A stretch of 64,000 nt of DNA, from the NCBI GenBank assembly GCA_034406715.1, contig CP137878.1:558001-622000 (forward strand). The letters are read 5' to 3'. The stretch comes from Rhodotorula mucilaginosa (taxonomy: Eukaryota; Basidiomycota; Microbotryomycetes; Sporidiobolales; Sporidiobolaceae). Of the stretch, positions 1 to 10,876 are shown piece by piece (the first letter of the stretch is position 1; every line of letters begins with the position of its first letter). Both the position numbers and the translations under genes were made by a program. The notes below the pieces were generated by a model that saw nothing but the letters and a program-made list of their open reading frames with translations, did not search any database and was not told where the DNA came from.

Positions 1-2415
1 AGCACACCCGGTCCCGAGACTCCACGGCATGACAATACGGCAGGAGACGACGTGCGGCGGAGATCGTCCGCATCGTCGACCGTGTCAGCTCCGGCGAGGC
101 GATCCGATTTCTCGACCAGCAACATTCCCCCGTTCCGCGGCCGTCACGGCGACACAGGCCACGGCGGAGGTTTCTCTGCAAGGAACTCGATCATTGAGGA
201 GCAAGCGGAAAAGCCAAGGAGGTCCTCCGGGCCGAGCGTGTTCATGATTCCAGCGCCAGTGCCGCCCTCTGCCCCTTCTTCGCACGGCGGATCTCACGCG
301 ATGGGTCTCGGCATCGAAGGACTGGCCGAGTCGGCCGCGTCGGCAGGAACGATGACTCGCACGTACAGCTCCGACAGGGTGCATACCGAACCCGCGCCCG
401 GCGACGGGAGAGGAGCTGCTCCGCTCAAGAGAAGTCTCGCCCTCGGAGAGGTGGACAGCCAGCCGTCGGAGCTTCGGACTTCGGCACAGCGCGAAGTGAA
501 CGAGTAAGTCTATATCAGTTTCGTTCCTCTACGGCGCCACCCTTTCGAAAGAGAGGCGGACGGGAGCGTCAAAATCGCTGCCGCTTTTCGACGGGAAAGC
601 GGGGATCTCTCTTCCTCCGCTGTCCGGACGGACAGCAGCATCTCGACTCTGCTCTGCTTCCATGATGGCAATATACGCTGATCACTCCCGCTGCCCGTTA
701 TCGTCCTCCGTGCCGATTTCTCTTTCTCCGCAGACTGCGCATGTCTGGCGGGCCCCACTCGGTGTACGTTGCTTCAGACTAGTCCGTCTCATGCCTTATG
801 CGCATGCTAATGGGCGCGCGCTGGGAATAGAGACTCGTCGGCGAGCCGCCGTGCGTCTTCAGCATCACCGAATCGCTTGCAAGGTTCGCCCGAACCTCGT
901 CCCTCGAAACGACCTCGGATACGGCTCTCGCCCCTCCAATCACTCGCATCGACTGCTTCGTCTATCCTCACTTCGGATGCGTACCAGCCGGCTCCCCCAG
1001 CCCCGCCGTCACGCGGCGGCGGGATGTCACTCGCGGCCCTCATCAGCCATCCCGAATCTTCCGCCGTTGCCAATGCGGGTGCAGGAGGCTTCGGCAACGG
1101 CCGGCCCGATTCTGCGTCCGGAAGAGGGGCTGCCGAACCTGCTCGCATGACCCGCGCATCCTGGCCAGGGGCCGAGGCCGACGACCGCGACAACAAACCT
1201 CGTCGACCTTCTGCCCCCACTCAGGGTAGTGCCCAGTCCGGCTCGAGTCGAACGGAAGCAAAGGCAAGCCTGCCCGGTCAAGGTGGGTTCGCGGTTGTAC
1301 CTGAAGCGGAAGCGGACGGTCTCGGCCGACGACGCGGACATCGTCCTCCGGCAGTCTCGACAGGTCCGATGCAGACCGCCTCGGTACGCGCTCCTGCCGT
1401 CACCGCTGCCACGCACGGATCCACGACGACCTCGACGACGACGACGACCACCGAACCGTCACATCGTCAATCGATCGGCACGAGCCCGTCCGTCCTCGTC
1501 GGCGGCGCCATGGAAGCAGAGTACACAGCGCAGATGGTGGCTCGAGAGCGCGAGCGCGAGCTGCAGCGACATCGCCCTCGACCTTCGTCCGCGTCCGCGA
1601 ACCAGAGGCGCGAGAGCTTCAGCGCCGGTGGTGGACAACTACCGCCGTCGTCGTCAACTCCCGCGGCGGCAACTTTGACTCTGCCGCCAGCGCCCGGGGT
1701 GCCCTCGTCGAGCTCGTACTACGCCCGCCCGAATCCGCCGTTCGCGCCTATGACTCATCAGCACCCTCGCGCATCATCCTTCTCGTCTGTCGAGTCGCAA
1801 GGTCCGCGGGGATCAATCGCGGCTGCGATGCCTCCCGGACCGCCGCGGCACCTCACGTCTGCGTCCGTACACCGGATCGGCGCCGAACCTGGCCCGCCCA
1901 GCCACCATATCATTCCGCCAATGTACTCGATGGGACCTCCGTCGAGTTATCCGCCGGCTCCGTTGCATGCTGGGCATGCCGAGTCCGAGTTTGACGCCGG
2001 CGTCAACTCGAAGCAAGCGTTCCTTGCACCCTTTTCTACTTTCTACGACTCTTTGAACGACTCTCGGATCCTTGCGAATTCGTTGGACAGTCACATTCAG
2101 CGCGCGAGCGCGCTCCTACACACTCTCAGCTCGGCCGAAGCCGCCCTCGAAGCTTTAGTCGACCAACGGGTCGATGCTTGTCGCGCCGAGTGGGATTCCC
2201 GATGGCGACACGTCGAGGCGCGATTGCGTTGGCTCGAAGAACGTGTCAGTCACGGACGGACCGCGGTCGAGGGCGGAGTCGAGGACCGCCTCGGCCGATT
2301 GGAGGAAACTGTGGCCCGGCGCCACAGTGATTCCGATTATGCCTCGAATGCCGCTCGGAGAGGCAGCGGCGGCAGCGTGCCGCGAGTCGCAGGTCGAGGG
2401 TCCACGCACGTCTAG
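1..2415 (+). CDS. Unknown low-complexity protein with C-terminal coiled coil, 5' partial
   Basis: The frame is open from base 1, so the gene begins left of the window. My model has exons 1-503, 734-763 and 831-2415 (705 residues visible); both introns have standard borders (gtaagt...ccgcag; gtacgt...aatag with a ctaat branch point) and the phases agree. Most of the protein is Ser/Pro/Gly/Thr-rich and looks disordered. The last ~130 residues turn regular and helical, with Leu/Ala/Glu heptad-like spacing (a segment starting KQAFLAPFSTFYDSL, then LRWLEERV and DRLGRLEE), which suggests a coiled-coil or dimerisation element. I recognise no family. It converges on the HAM1-like gene. The existence of the gene is fairly secure; its function is unknown. 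Confidence 0.7.
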
Positions 2416-2819
2416 TAGTGTTTGACCACTTTGCGCATGGATGACAAAGAATCGTCTCACCTGTCTCTTTTTGAGTTCGCGACGGTCCCGAATGAAGCGT
2501 CACCATTTACAAGACTCTCCTCTCCGCGCACGCGGCAAACGTCGTCGATTGACTTCTAAAGCGAGCGAGAGTCGGAGCGTTCGCGACATGCCAAAATGGT
2601 CTGCGCAGCGAACAGACCACGGATCGCCCTCTTTCATGTTTGGAGACGGTTCCCGGTTACACTGTGGTAAGCAAGACTACGGAATGTACTGACTGACACG
2701 ACTTGGACAGATGGTGTATGTACGACTGGGAGGGGCGAACGCAAGATTTGTACAGGGGCTGGAAACAAAACCCGAAGCGCTGTTCCGATTCACTCGGCGA
2801 CGGTGATCCGCAGAAACCC
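2416..2819. other. Convergent intergenic spacer
   Basis: About 400 bp between two convergent stop codons. It should hold the 3' UTRs and polyadenylation signals of both genes. I see no further coding exon, repeat or RNA gene. Confidence 0.6.
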
Positions 2820-5642
2820 TTAGGCGATGAGGTCAAAGGCGTCGCTCTTCCATCCATCGCGACGGAGCTCCTCGCGCTTGCGGCGGTGAGCCTCCCTCCT
2901 CGCCTGGTGACGGGCCTCTTGCGCCGCCTCGTCGAGGTTGGCCGAGACCTCCTGGCCGACCTGTTCAAGGTTATCGCTGCTGGCTCCTGCCTCTTGCGCG
3001 GCACCAACGAGCTCGGCGCGACCCTCCTCGGCGAGCGACTCGACCTGGCGCTTGCGAGAGACGACATCCTCGCCCTTGCGGCCGAGCAGGGTACGCTTTC
3101 CCGGAAGGAGCTCCTCCTCGACGCCGATGGCGAGGACCCACTCGCCGCGCGGTCCGACCTTTTGGATGCCAGTCTTCGAGACTTCGGTGATGAGCGACGG
3201 CGACAAGGGGGAAGAGTATCCGGTGTTGAAGATGCCGCGGAAGTAAGCAATCGGGTCGGCAGCAGCGCCGGAAGCGCCCAACGACTTGATGTGCAGGTCG
3301 TAAAGCTGCTTGTCGAGGGCCTGGAAAGCGCTAGCGAACTGTTCTTCGAGCTGCAGAAAAAGAGAAGGGATGTCAGTCTAGGCGCGTTCTTCCCTTCCAA
3401 CACTTGCTCCGCGCGGACTCACAGCCTCCTTGATCTTGGCCTCCAAGAAGCCACGAACGGCAGTCTGGGCGAACCAAGCACGGACGGGACTCTGACTCTG
3501 GCGGATGCGGATGTTGAAGCCGTCGATGCTGACCTCGACCTTCTCGAGCTTGAAGAACGACTCGCGGTCGTCCTCGGTCGCGTTCGAGACGACGAGCGTG
3601 CAGTCGACACCGTTGTCGGCTTTCGGGTCGTTGGCCGATCCAAGGTAGACGTCAAGCATGCCCGAGTCCTCGAGGCCGAGCCAGTGCTTCTTGACGTTGA
3701 CGTAGTAGCTGATGTTGGTCGCCTGCATGCGCAAGCCGGCAAAGGCGAGGGTCGTGCGAGCCTTGAAGTCGGAAGCGTAGGCTGCGTAGCCCTTCTGAGT
3801 CGAGAACTCGACGTTCGAGCGGAAGTGCGCGGCGTCCGGAATGAAAGAAGCGCTGTCAAACGACATCTGATTAGCTTGGAAACAATGTACTGTTTGCTTG
3901 GATGAGAAGCGTACGATTCAAAGTTGACGTTGTCGACAATCAAGTCGACATCCTCGCTGGTGAACTCGACGCGAGGCATCGGGACCTGCTTGAGGGCGCC
4001 GAGAATGCGCGGCAAGAAGACGGTCGAGACGTCCTTCCAGAGGTCGCCACCGTCGACGCCGACGAGATTGTAGCCAGTCTTGCCGAACTCGGAGAGGGCG
4101 TCACCGAGGTCCTCAAAGGCGTCTCCGACGGCTTCGAGCGCGCGGTCGTTAGCGGCGTTGTCGAGGAGCTTGCGGGCTTCGTCCGCAAAGGCGTTGGCAT
4201 CCCGCTTCCAGTCGGCGTTGCTCTCGACGACCTCGCGCGAGCGGTCGTACAGCGAGTCGAACTGACGACTCGCGCGGTTCGACGTGACGTAGCCCGGGTC
4301 GTTGATCGAGCGTTCAAAGAGCGTCTCAAACTCGGACCAGATCTGCTGGATGCGCTCGTCGTCGCGGACGTGCTTGTACAGCTTGTCGCCAGCCTGGAAC
4401 GCGCCGTCAAGCGGTCCGGTGAACGACTCGATGATCTCGCGCAACAGGCTGACGGCGTCTTCGGCCTTCTCGTTCGGTTCGGCCTCGACGTCTTTGAGCT
4501 TGGCGGTCGACTTTTCGGCGGCCTCCTTGAGCTCGTTGACCCACTGGTCGGCGTACTTGCGCCACAGACCGTACAGGGTGTTGACGGCGTCCTTGTACTC
4601 GGGCTTGCGCTGGATCTCGTTGGCAATGTCGCGCCAGCGCTCGATCACGGCGTCCTTGACATCGGTCGGGAGCTTCTCGTCGACGTAGTGTTTGAGCTGC
4701 TTGAACGGGGGTGCAAGGTGAGCTCCGGGAGGATTCCGGGGGCAATCAAGGTGAGGAAAAGTGACGCACTTCGCGACCCTTCTTGACAGTCTGGCGGAGC
4801 ATGTCGTCGCGCTTGTCCTCGGCGCCGCGGCGGATGCTCTTGCGGACATCCTGCGCGTTGCCGAGAACGTCCTCCCAGTGGTCGGCTTCGAGTCCAGTCT
4901 TGTGGGCCTTCTTCTGGTCCTCGGACGGGCGGACCTTCTTCGCCGCGCGCTTGCTCGCGCGCGTCAGGGCGATTGTTCCCTCGGCGGATTCCTCGAGCGC
5001 GTCGGCAAAGACGTCACGGAAGAGGTTGAGCGAGTCGGCAAGGAGGTTGCGCAGCTCGGACGAGGTGAGGAGGAGCGAGACGAGTTCGTGCAGCGACTTG
5101 CCGGCATCGCCGAGTTCACTCGCAGACGGAACGGCGGGCTTGGGGAGCTTGACGTTGACGTCGACATCGGCGTCAACATCAATGTCGGCATGGCGGGCAG
5201 CCCAGATGAATCTGCAAAAAAGTGGCAATTGTCAGCACGAGTTTCAGAAGGGCGAGGCCAGTTTCCGGAGTAGCCCTTCCGAGTTTACCGGAGGAGGCGC
5301 CAGAGAAGACGAAGGGACATACCGCTGGATCTTGTCGTCCTGGTTCTTTTCGAGGACGAGACGAGCGATGGCCTGGATGACGCGGCGCTCCTGGACGACA
5401 ACGTTGCGGCCGCGAGCGCTCAGCTTTCCGCCTCCGACCTTGCCGCTGAGCATTCCGCCAATGTCGGGCTGCAGGAGCGAGCTCGAGAGGAGTTTGCGGA
5501 CCATGCGGTCGAGCTGGTCCGAGGTGGGCATCTTGCCGGCCTGGAGTGCGCCGTACGCCTGAGCGAGGGCGGAAATCGACAGGTCGGCTTGCTCGGCCGT
5601 GTCGCCGGACAGGAGCGGAACGCGCGATAGAGACTCGGCCAT
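2820..5642 (-). CDS. HAM1-like protein (DUF5923 + DUF4449), putative lipid-transfer fold
   Basis: Five phase-consistent exons (5642-5323, 5211-4770, 4699-3915, 3852-3423, 3350-2820) give 835 residues. The N-terminal half carries the HAM1-like N-terminal (DUF5923) signature, including LSARGRNVVVQERR and DDKIQRFIWAARHADIDVD. The C-terminal half matches the HAM1-like C-terminal (DUF4449) region (TSEDVDLIVDNVNFES, then TNISYYVNVKKHWLGLEDSG), thought to resemble TULIP lipid-binding modules. In Cryptococcus, Ham1 is a palmitoylated protein affecting mating and cell fusion. A role at membranes is inference from the family. The start was chosen at the Met before AESLSRVPLL; a likely 5' UTR intron lies upstream (donor near 5799). 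Confidence 0.85.
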
Positions 5643-6532
5643 CCCTTTGCTGTGTGCTTTGCTTTGAAAGACAGAAGGACTGCGGATTGCGATGCGATGC
5701 GATGATGTGGGGCACAGCGCAGCGTCAGCGAAGCGAGCGGGCGAGAGGGAGGGAGAAGGAGGAGGCGGTTCAGAAAAGACAAGATAGGGCAATACTCACG
5801 TAGTCCAGCTGGTTCGCTGACTCTACTGGATTGAAGGGAAAGAGGAGAGAGAGGAGACGAGTGCGACTCGGAAGCGCACCGCGTCGCCGAAATGACGCCG
5901 CCGTGCGTCATTGGCGGATCGACACTGCGCCGGCTCAAATCTTCGATCAACCGCTTCGGCACCGCCTCCTCAAGTTGTACATATAGTCACAACAACGCAC
6001 CCGGGTTCACCCGTAATGGCTCTCTCGACAAGAGACGCCCCGAAACCAGAGGTTCCCGCGAAATATCAGAAGCGCAACGTGCATTGTCAGAGAAAAGCCA
6101 AGCTCGAAAAGGGAAAGCGAGCTAGTGTGTATAGACGAGAGGGGAAAGGTGATTAGATAGCGAGAGGGTGGGGAACAAATAGTAAAGGAGAGAGAAAGCG
6201 TGAAGGGAATGGGGAAAGAGATCTATCGAGAAGGGTGGGTCGAAGGCTTCGAGAACGTCCTCGCGATGGGGAAGTCCTGCGCCTCGCCGTCTATAGTTGG
6301 GATTAGAAACAGAACACGTATTTGCGGGTCGGGCCTTGAGAGTGCCGAGGGAACACTCGTGCGATTTGAGAGGAGAGAGGAGTCGGGTTGAGGAAGGACG
6401 AGGCGTGGCGCGGCGTGGTGGTGCGGCGCGCGTCGTCGAGTCTAGGTACAGCAATTCGAGAGGGCGAGAAACGAAAAGAGAAAGCTTGGCGGTGTGTCGG
6501 TCAAAGGCGAGGGGCGGGCGCGGACCGTGTTT
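5643..6532. other. Promoter of HAM1-like gene and 3' UTR of MIG1-like gene
   Basis: About 890 bp between two tandem minus-strand genes. Read on the minus strand it holds a gtgagt donor at 5799-5794 and cag acceptors near 5680 and 5650, which suggests a 5' UTR intron of the HAM1-like gene, and a tatat motif near 5980-5990 that could be a TATA box. I see no protein-coding exon. Confidence 0.5.
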
Positions 6533-9500
6533 TTACTGCATCAACTGCGACTCGCCGAGGCCAGTCGCTGGCGGCGGCGCGCCTCCTCCTCCGTTGACAC
6601 CGACCGCCGCCGCCTGCGCCTGCGCCGACATGTTCGGCATCGCAGCATAGCCAGCCGTCCGCTGTAGCGGACTCGTCGGCCTCGAGTTCGGCGCGCTCGG
6701 CGTCCCTTCCGCCGTCCGAGGAGTTCCGCCATTCGAACCGGGCATCGAGGCGCCGTTGACCGGCGAACCGGGTTGCGATCCCGTCCGACCGTACGGGTGC
6801 GAGCGATGAGACGCACGGTGAGCTGCGGCGGTCGCGGCGTGGTGCAAACCGGCAGCAAAGGCATGCTTCTGCGCTTCGATCGACGCCGACGACGCGTCCG
6901 GCGTTCCCGCGCGAGAGTGACTCGCGCTGCCCGGTTGACTGCGATCGCCCGCGCTCAGAGGAGTTTGCTGCTGCTGCTGCTGAGAGCTCGGGTCGAGACC
7001 TCCTCCTCCAGCGGCGGCGGCAGATTGCGAGTGCATGTCGCCAGCGCCACCACCCGTCGTGGCCGGTCCAGACAACCTCAGCGGTGGGAGCTGCACTGGG
7101 GCCGGGCTCGTCGCGCGCGACGGAGCCTGCGACGGCGCTCGACTCCCCGCAGCCGACATGAGTGTCAACCCTTTCAACGGACCGAGGACGGGACTCGCGC
7201 CGGGCGTGAGTTGGTACGCGAGCTGTTGCTGCAGTTCGCCGATCGCGTGCTGTTGCCCATGTCCGGGTTGCGATGCCATTCCGATCCCGGGGACGAGTCC
7301 CGCCGATCCGCCATGAACGGGCGGGAACGGCGAATGCGAGCCGTGACCGCCATAGTCGTGCACACCGGCGTGCTGCTGCTGGGCGTCTTGCTGCTGCCCG
7401 ACGACTTGACCTCCGTGATCCGAGTTGTTGGGCGACGACGCGGGCGAGTTGGCGAGCGACTGGTCCGTCGAAGCCGGCAACGAGTACGGAGCATAAGCAT
7501 GGCGGTGCTGATGGCGAGCGAGCGAGCCGTGGTGGGTAGGGTGACTCGGATCGTGCGAATGCGAGTGACGAGACGCGGCATCGTCCGAAGGCGACAAGAG
7601 GTGATGCGCATGGACGTTGTGCGCGTGCGAGGGACGCCGCGATCCGTTGTTGCTGTTGCTGTTGGCGAGGGCAGCCGCGTTCGCCATCGCGAGCTGAGCG
7701 GCATGCTGTTGCTGCTGAGCCTGCTGCTGCTGCTGTTGCTGTTGAGCCTGCTGAGCCTGCTGTTGCTGCTGCTGCTGCTGCTGCTGTTGTTGTTGCTGCT
7801 GAGCCGCCAAATCCGCCGCGACCTGCGCCGAAGCAGTCTGAATCTGCTGCGGCGAAGGGTACCCCGCGCCCGCATACTTCTGCGCCGCCGCCGCCGCCGC
7901 CGCCGCCGCATAAGGCCAGTACCCCGCTGCCGCCGCTGCCGCGTTCTGGTCGTACGAGCCATAAGGCGTGTTGGTCGCGCTACCCGGTCGAGAACCGGTA
8001 CCGCCGCTCGCGCCACTACCCCCGGCGGCGGCGGCGTCGACTCCGCCCGTCGTGCCCGGTTGGTTCTGTTCCCGTTCGGCGCGCTCGCGCTCCATCTCGT
8101 GCAGACCCGTCGCCGCCGCGAGCGCCAAGGCGTTCAGAGGACGACCATCGGCCCCCGCGATCGGCTGCGACTGCTGTTGCTGCTGCTGAGGCTGAAGACC
8201 TCCCGGCTGCTGCTGCTGACCGGACGTGCTTCCTGCACCGGGCTGCTGCTGCTGCTGCTGCATCGATGTCGGCGGTTGAGGCAGTCCCGGAATCTGCTGA
8301 GGCTGTGCTTGCGGCTGTTGCTGCTGTTGCTGTTGCTGCTGACCGGCAGTGACTTGCAGCGGCAGCAGCTGCGGGTAGCCGTACGGCGTGTACGAGGACG
8401 GTCCGCCGGGGAAACCAGGGTAGGCACTCGTCGTCGGCGTCTGCGCTGGCGGCATGCCCGGGTACGTCGACGTCGATGGAGGAACGGAGGGATAGCCGTA
8501 AGGGTACATCGGCATAGTCGGATACGGGTAGCCGGGATAGCCCGGAGGAGGAGGGTAGTAAGGTTGTTGCTGCGCGGTCAAGGGCAAGAGGGGCAAGAAT
8601 GGCTGGTTTTAGCGCGCCGTCGTCTTGGGGGCCAGTCTCTCGGGGTCCTGGGCAGAGCGTTGGACTCACGTATCCCATCATGGCGCTGTACGGGTTGTTG
8701 CCCTGATGAGCAGCCTGAGCAGCATTCGGATCGAGCTGTTGCTGCTGATGTTTGCAAGAGGGAGAGGGGGAGAACGTTAGCATTTGGCGAGATCGCGGCG
8801 CGATCGACGAGATCCATAGTCGGATTCGTCGCCTCAAATGATCGCAAAAGAAAAGAGAGAGAGAAAGGGGAATCCAGGCGACTCACGTCATCCGTCGGAC
8901 TGGCCTGCCTGCTCTGCCCCTGCTTGCCCTTCTTCCCGGCCGTCACGGGACTGAGCCCACCCGCCGCCGCTGCTGCCGCCGCTGCCTGCTGCGCCGCCGT
9001 CTTCTTGCGTCCACGCTCCGAGGTGTGGATACGAACATGGCGGGTCAGCTCGTCCGAACGCGAGAAGCGCTTCTCGCACCTGCGTGGTCATCAACAACAC
9101 CGATCGGGGTCAGCGGAACTTTTTCTCTACACGCGAATCGGTTGCATGCACTCGAAGCATCTCGGGCGGGAGTACGATGGACGAGGAGCAGGGCGTGCGG
9201 GCGGAGACCAGGAAGATGGATTCCGGTGTTGGGCTGGAGTAAAAAGGCGGAGCTCCTTTTCTCGCTCAATCTTGCGCGTTCCGCGTCGCCTGAATCTATT
9301 TGCGCTGCTCCTTGCGCCGTGTAGAGAAAGAAAGACGTACCCGGGGTGAGTGCAAGCATGCGGCTTTTCGCCCGTGTGAGTGCGGATATGCCGAGTTTGG
9401 TGTTCGAGGCGGTAGAACGCCCTCGGGCACAGCGGACACTTGTAAGGCCTGTCGTCGACGAGAACGCGCGCGCGCGAGTGCGTGAGTCAGCGAGCAAGCC

Positions 9501-9842
9501 AGATACTATGGGGCTGTGGAAGTCGGCAGGCATGTACCTCGGGATCTGATCTCTGGAGGGGAGGAGACTGGCGGCGGTGACGCCAGCTGGGGTGTGACCC
9601 TGGGCGTCGAGGACGACGTTGTGCGGGTTGGTGAACGGCTGCGACTGCTGCTGCACCTGCTGCTGCACCTGCTGCTGCTGCTGCTGTAGCTGCTGCGGTG
9701 GTGGTGGTGCTGCTTGAGACGGCAGCGCTGCCAGCTGAGGAGGTGGCTGTCCTGCTCCTCCTCCCTGCGCAGGCGGTGGCAGTTGCTGCTGCTGCTGCTG
9801 ATGGTAGGCCTCGGCGAGTTGTTGTTGATGGTGCTGCTCCAT
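6533..9842 (-). CDS. MIG1: Mig1/CreA-type C2H2 zinc-finger carbon catabolite repressor
   Basis: Exons 9842-9538, 9448-9341, 9079-8887, 8744-8670 and 8602-6533 encode 916 residues with matching phases. Two adjacent C2H2 fingers lie at residues ~104-156: finger 1 has Cys106, Cys109, His122, His126 and finger 2 has Cys134, Cys139, His152, His156. The text around them ([20 protein letters not shown] and [15 protein letters not shown]) is diagnostic of Mig1/CreA, the nuclear repressor that binds SYGGRG or GC-box sites on glucose. The remainder is Gln-, Ala-, Pro- and Ser-rich, with long poly-Q and poly-A runs. The start at MEQHH is the first Met beside the fingers, but the frame stays open upstream to an in-frame ATG at 10136, so a 98-residue N-terminal extension is possible. 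Confidence 0.92.
7685..7805 (-). repeat. CAG/CAA trinucleotide tract coding for poly-glutamine
   Basis: Nearly continuous ctg/ttg triplets on the plus strand read as cag/caa on the coding strand of the MIG1-like gene. They encode roughly 30 glutamines broken by a few alanines. A shorter tract of the same type lies at 8170-8345 and others are in exon 1 (9650-9810). Such tracts are prone to length change between strains. Confidence 0.85.
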
Positions 9843-10876
9843 GCTCCTTACTGCCCTTTCGGCCCAGCTTCCTGACGGGCGACGAGCGAAGTGCGGGGGT
9901 CCAGCTGGAGACGAATCTCCGAGTCGGAGTCGAGGCGGAACGGCGAGCAGCGAGCGAGTGCAAGCGGGCGGGCGATTGCTGCTGCAACAACACGCACACG
10001 CACAATAACACGCACGGGCTGGCTCTATCGGACGTGCAAGGGCGCGTACGTGGGTCCAGCGAGGCTGTGGTTGAGCAGACTCCAGCTCGCCAAACACCAA
10101 ACCGCGCATCATCTCGGCTTCCTCACTCGGCAACAACCATAGTCACTCTAGATTGCACGACTACAAAAACTCCACTGCACTCTCCTGCCCCGAGAACTCA
10201 TCGTGTACTCCCTCATTCGAAGCTATACCCGCCGATTTTAGATAACGTGCGCGCGCTCGTCATCGCCGGAGATCGGCATGCGATTTCCGCGTAAGCACGG
10301 CCGTCGCCACTCACGATAACTTACTCCTCTCGCACACTTCAGGGCACATGGCCCCAGCGAGTCTCTTCAGGCTAGCTGAAAGGAAGCAAAAGGAAAGCTC
10401 ACTCACAAGCCATCACCGCGGTCGCAAGCGAGAATGATTGTTGCGCCAGAAATGACCACGAGAGGAGATCAGGTCATCGCGAAAGAGAGGGTACGAGTTA
10501 CATCACCGGCTTGGACAGGTGCGAGAAGGGAGGAGGATGTAAGCAGAGAACAAAACAAGCGGAAACAAGCGTCGAGAGGAGGGGGGCACTTCATGCAAGG
10601 GAGAGAGAGAGGGAGGGACGAGGGGTGGAACGGAACGCGTCGCTCCCTCCCTGAATGCGGACTTCGTCGATGATGCGAGCGGCGCGGGGAGGAAACGAGT
10701 AAACGAGGTACATGCACAGAGGAGTCGTCCGCGAACGCGGACGCGGGGGGTGTAGTTTTGCGGTTGGAAAACGAGGACGAGACGAGACGAGATGGGACAA
10801 AAGCAGTGCGAACGGGTGCGACGTGGTATCGCGCAATCGCGCACGGTCGGCCCAAAAGAAAGGCGGGGTGGCGAGC
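9843..10876. promoter_or_regulatory. Promoter/5' UTR of MIG1-like gene and CUL1 3' UTR
   Basis: About 1 kb between tandem minus-strand genes. The half next to the MIG1-like start remains open in its frame up to 10136, so it is either 5' UTR or an N-terminal extension. The distal part should contain the CUL1 3' UTR. I found no independent gene in it. Confidence 0.5.

Noticed and set aside
2703-4786. Long plus-strand ORFs opposite the HAM1-like gene
   Set aside because: They are antisense shadows caused by codon bias; the minus-strand protein is a recognised family.
6773-9349. 858-codon plus-strand ORF opposite the MIG1-like gene
   Set aside because: It is an Arg/Leu-rich mirror of the poly-Q and Pro-rich coding strand, has no domain, and the minus strand encodes Mig1-type zinc fingers with consistent splicing.
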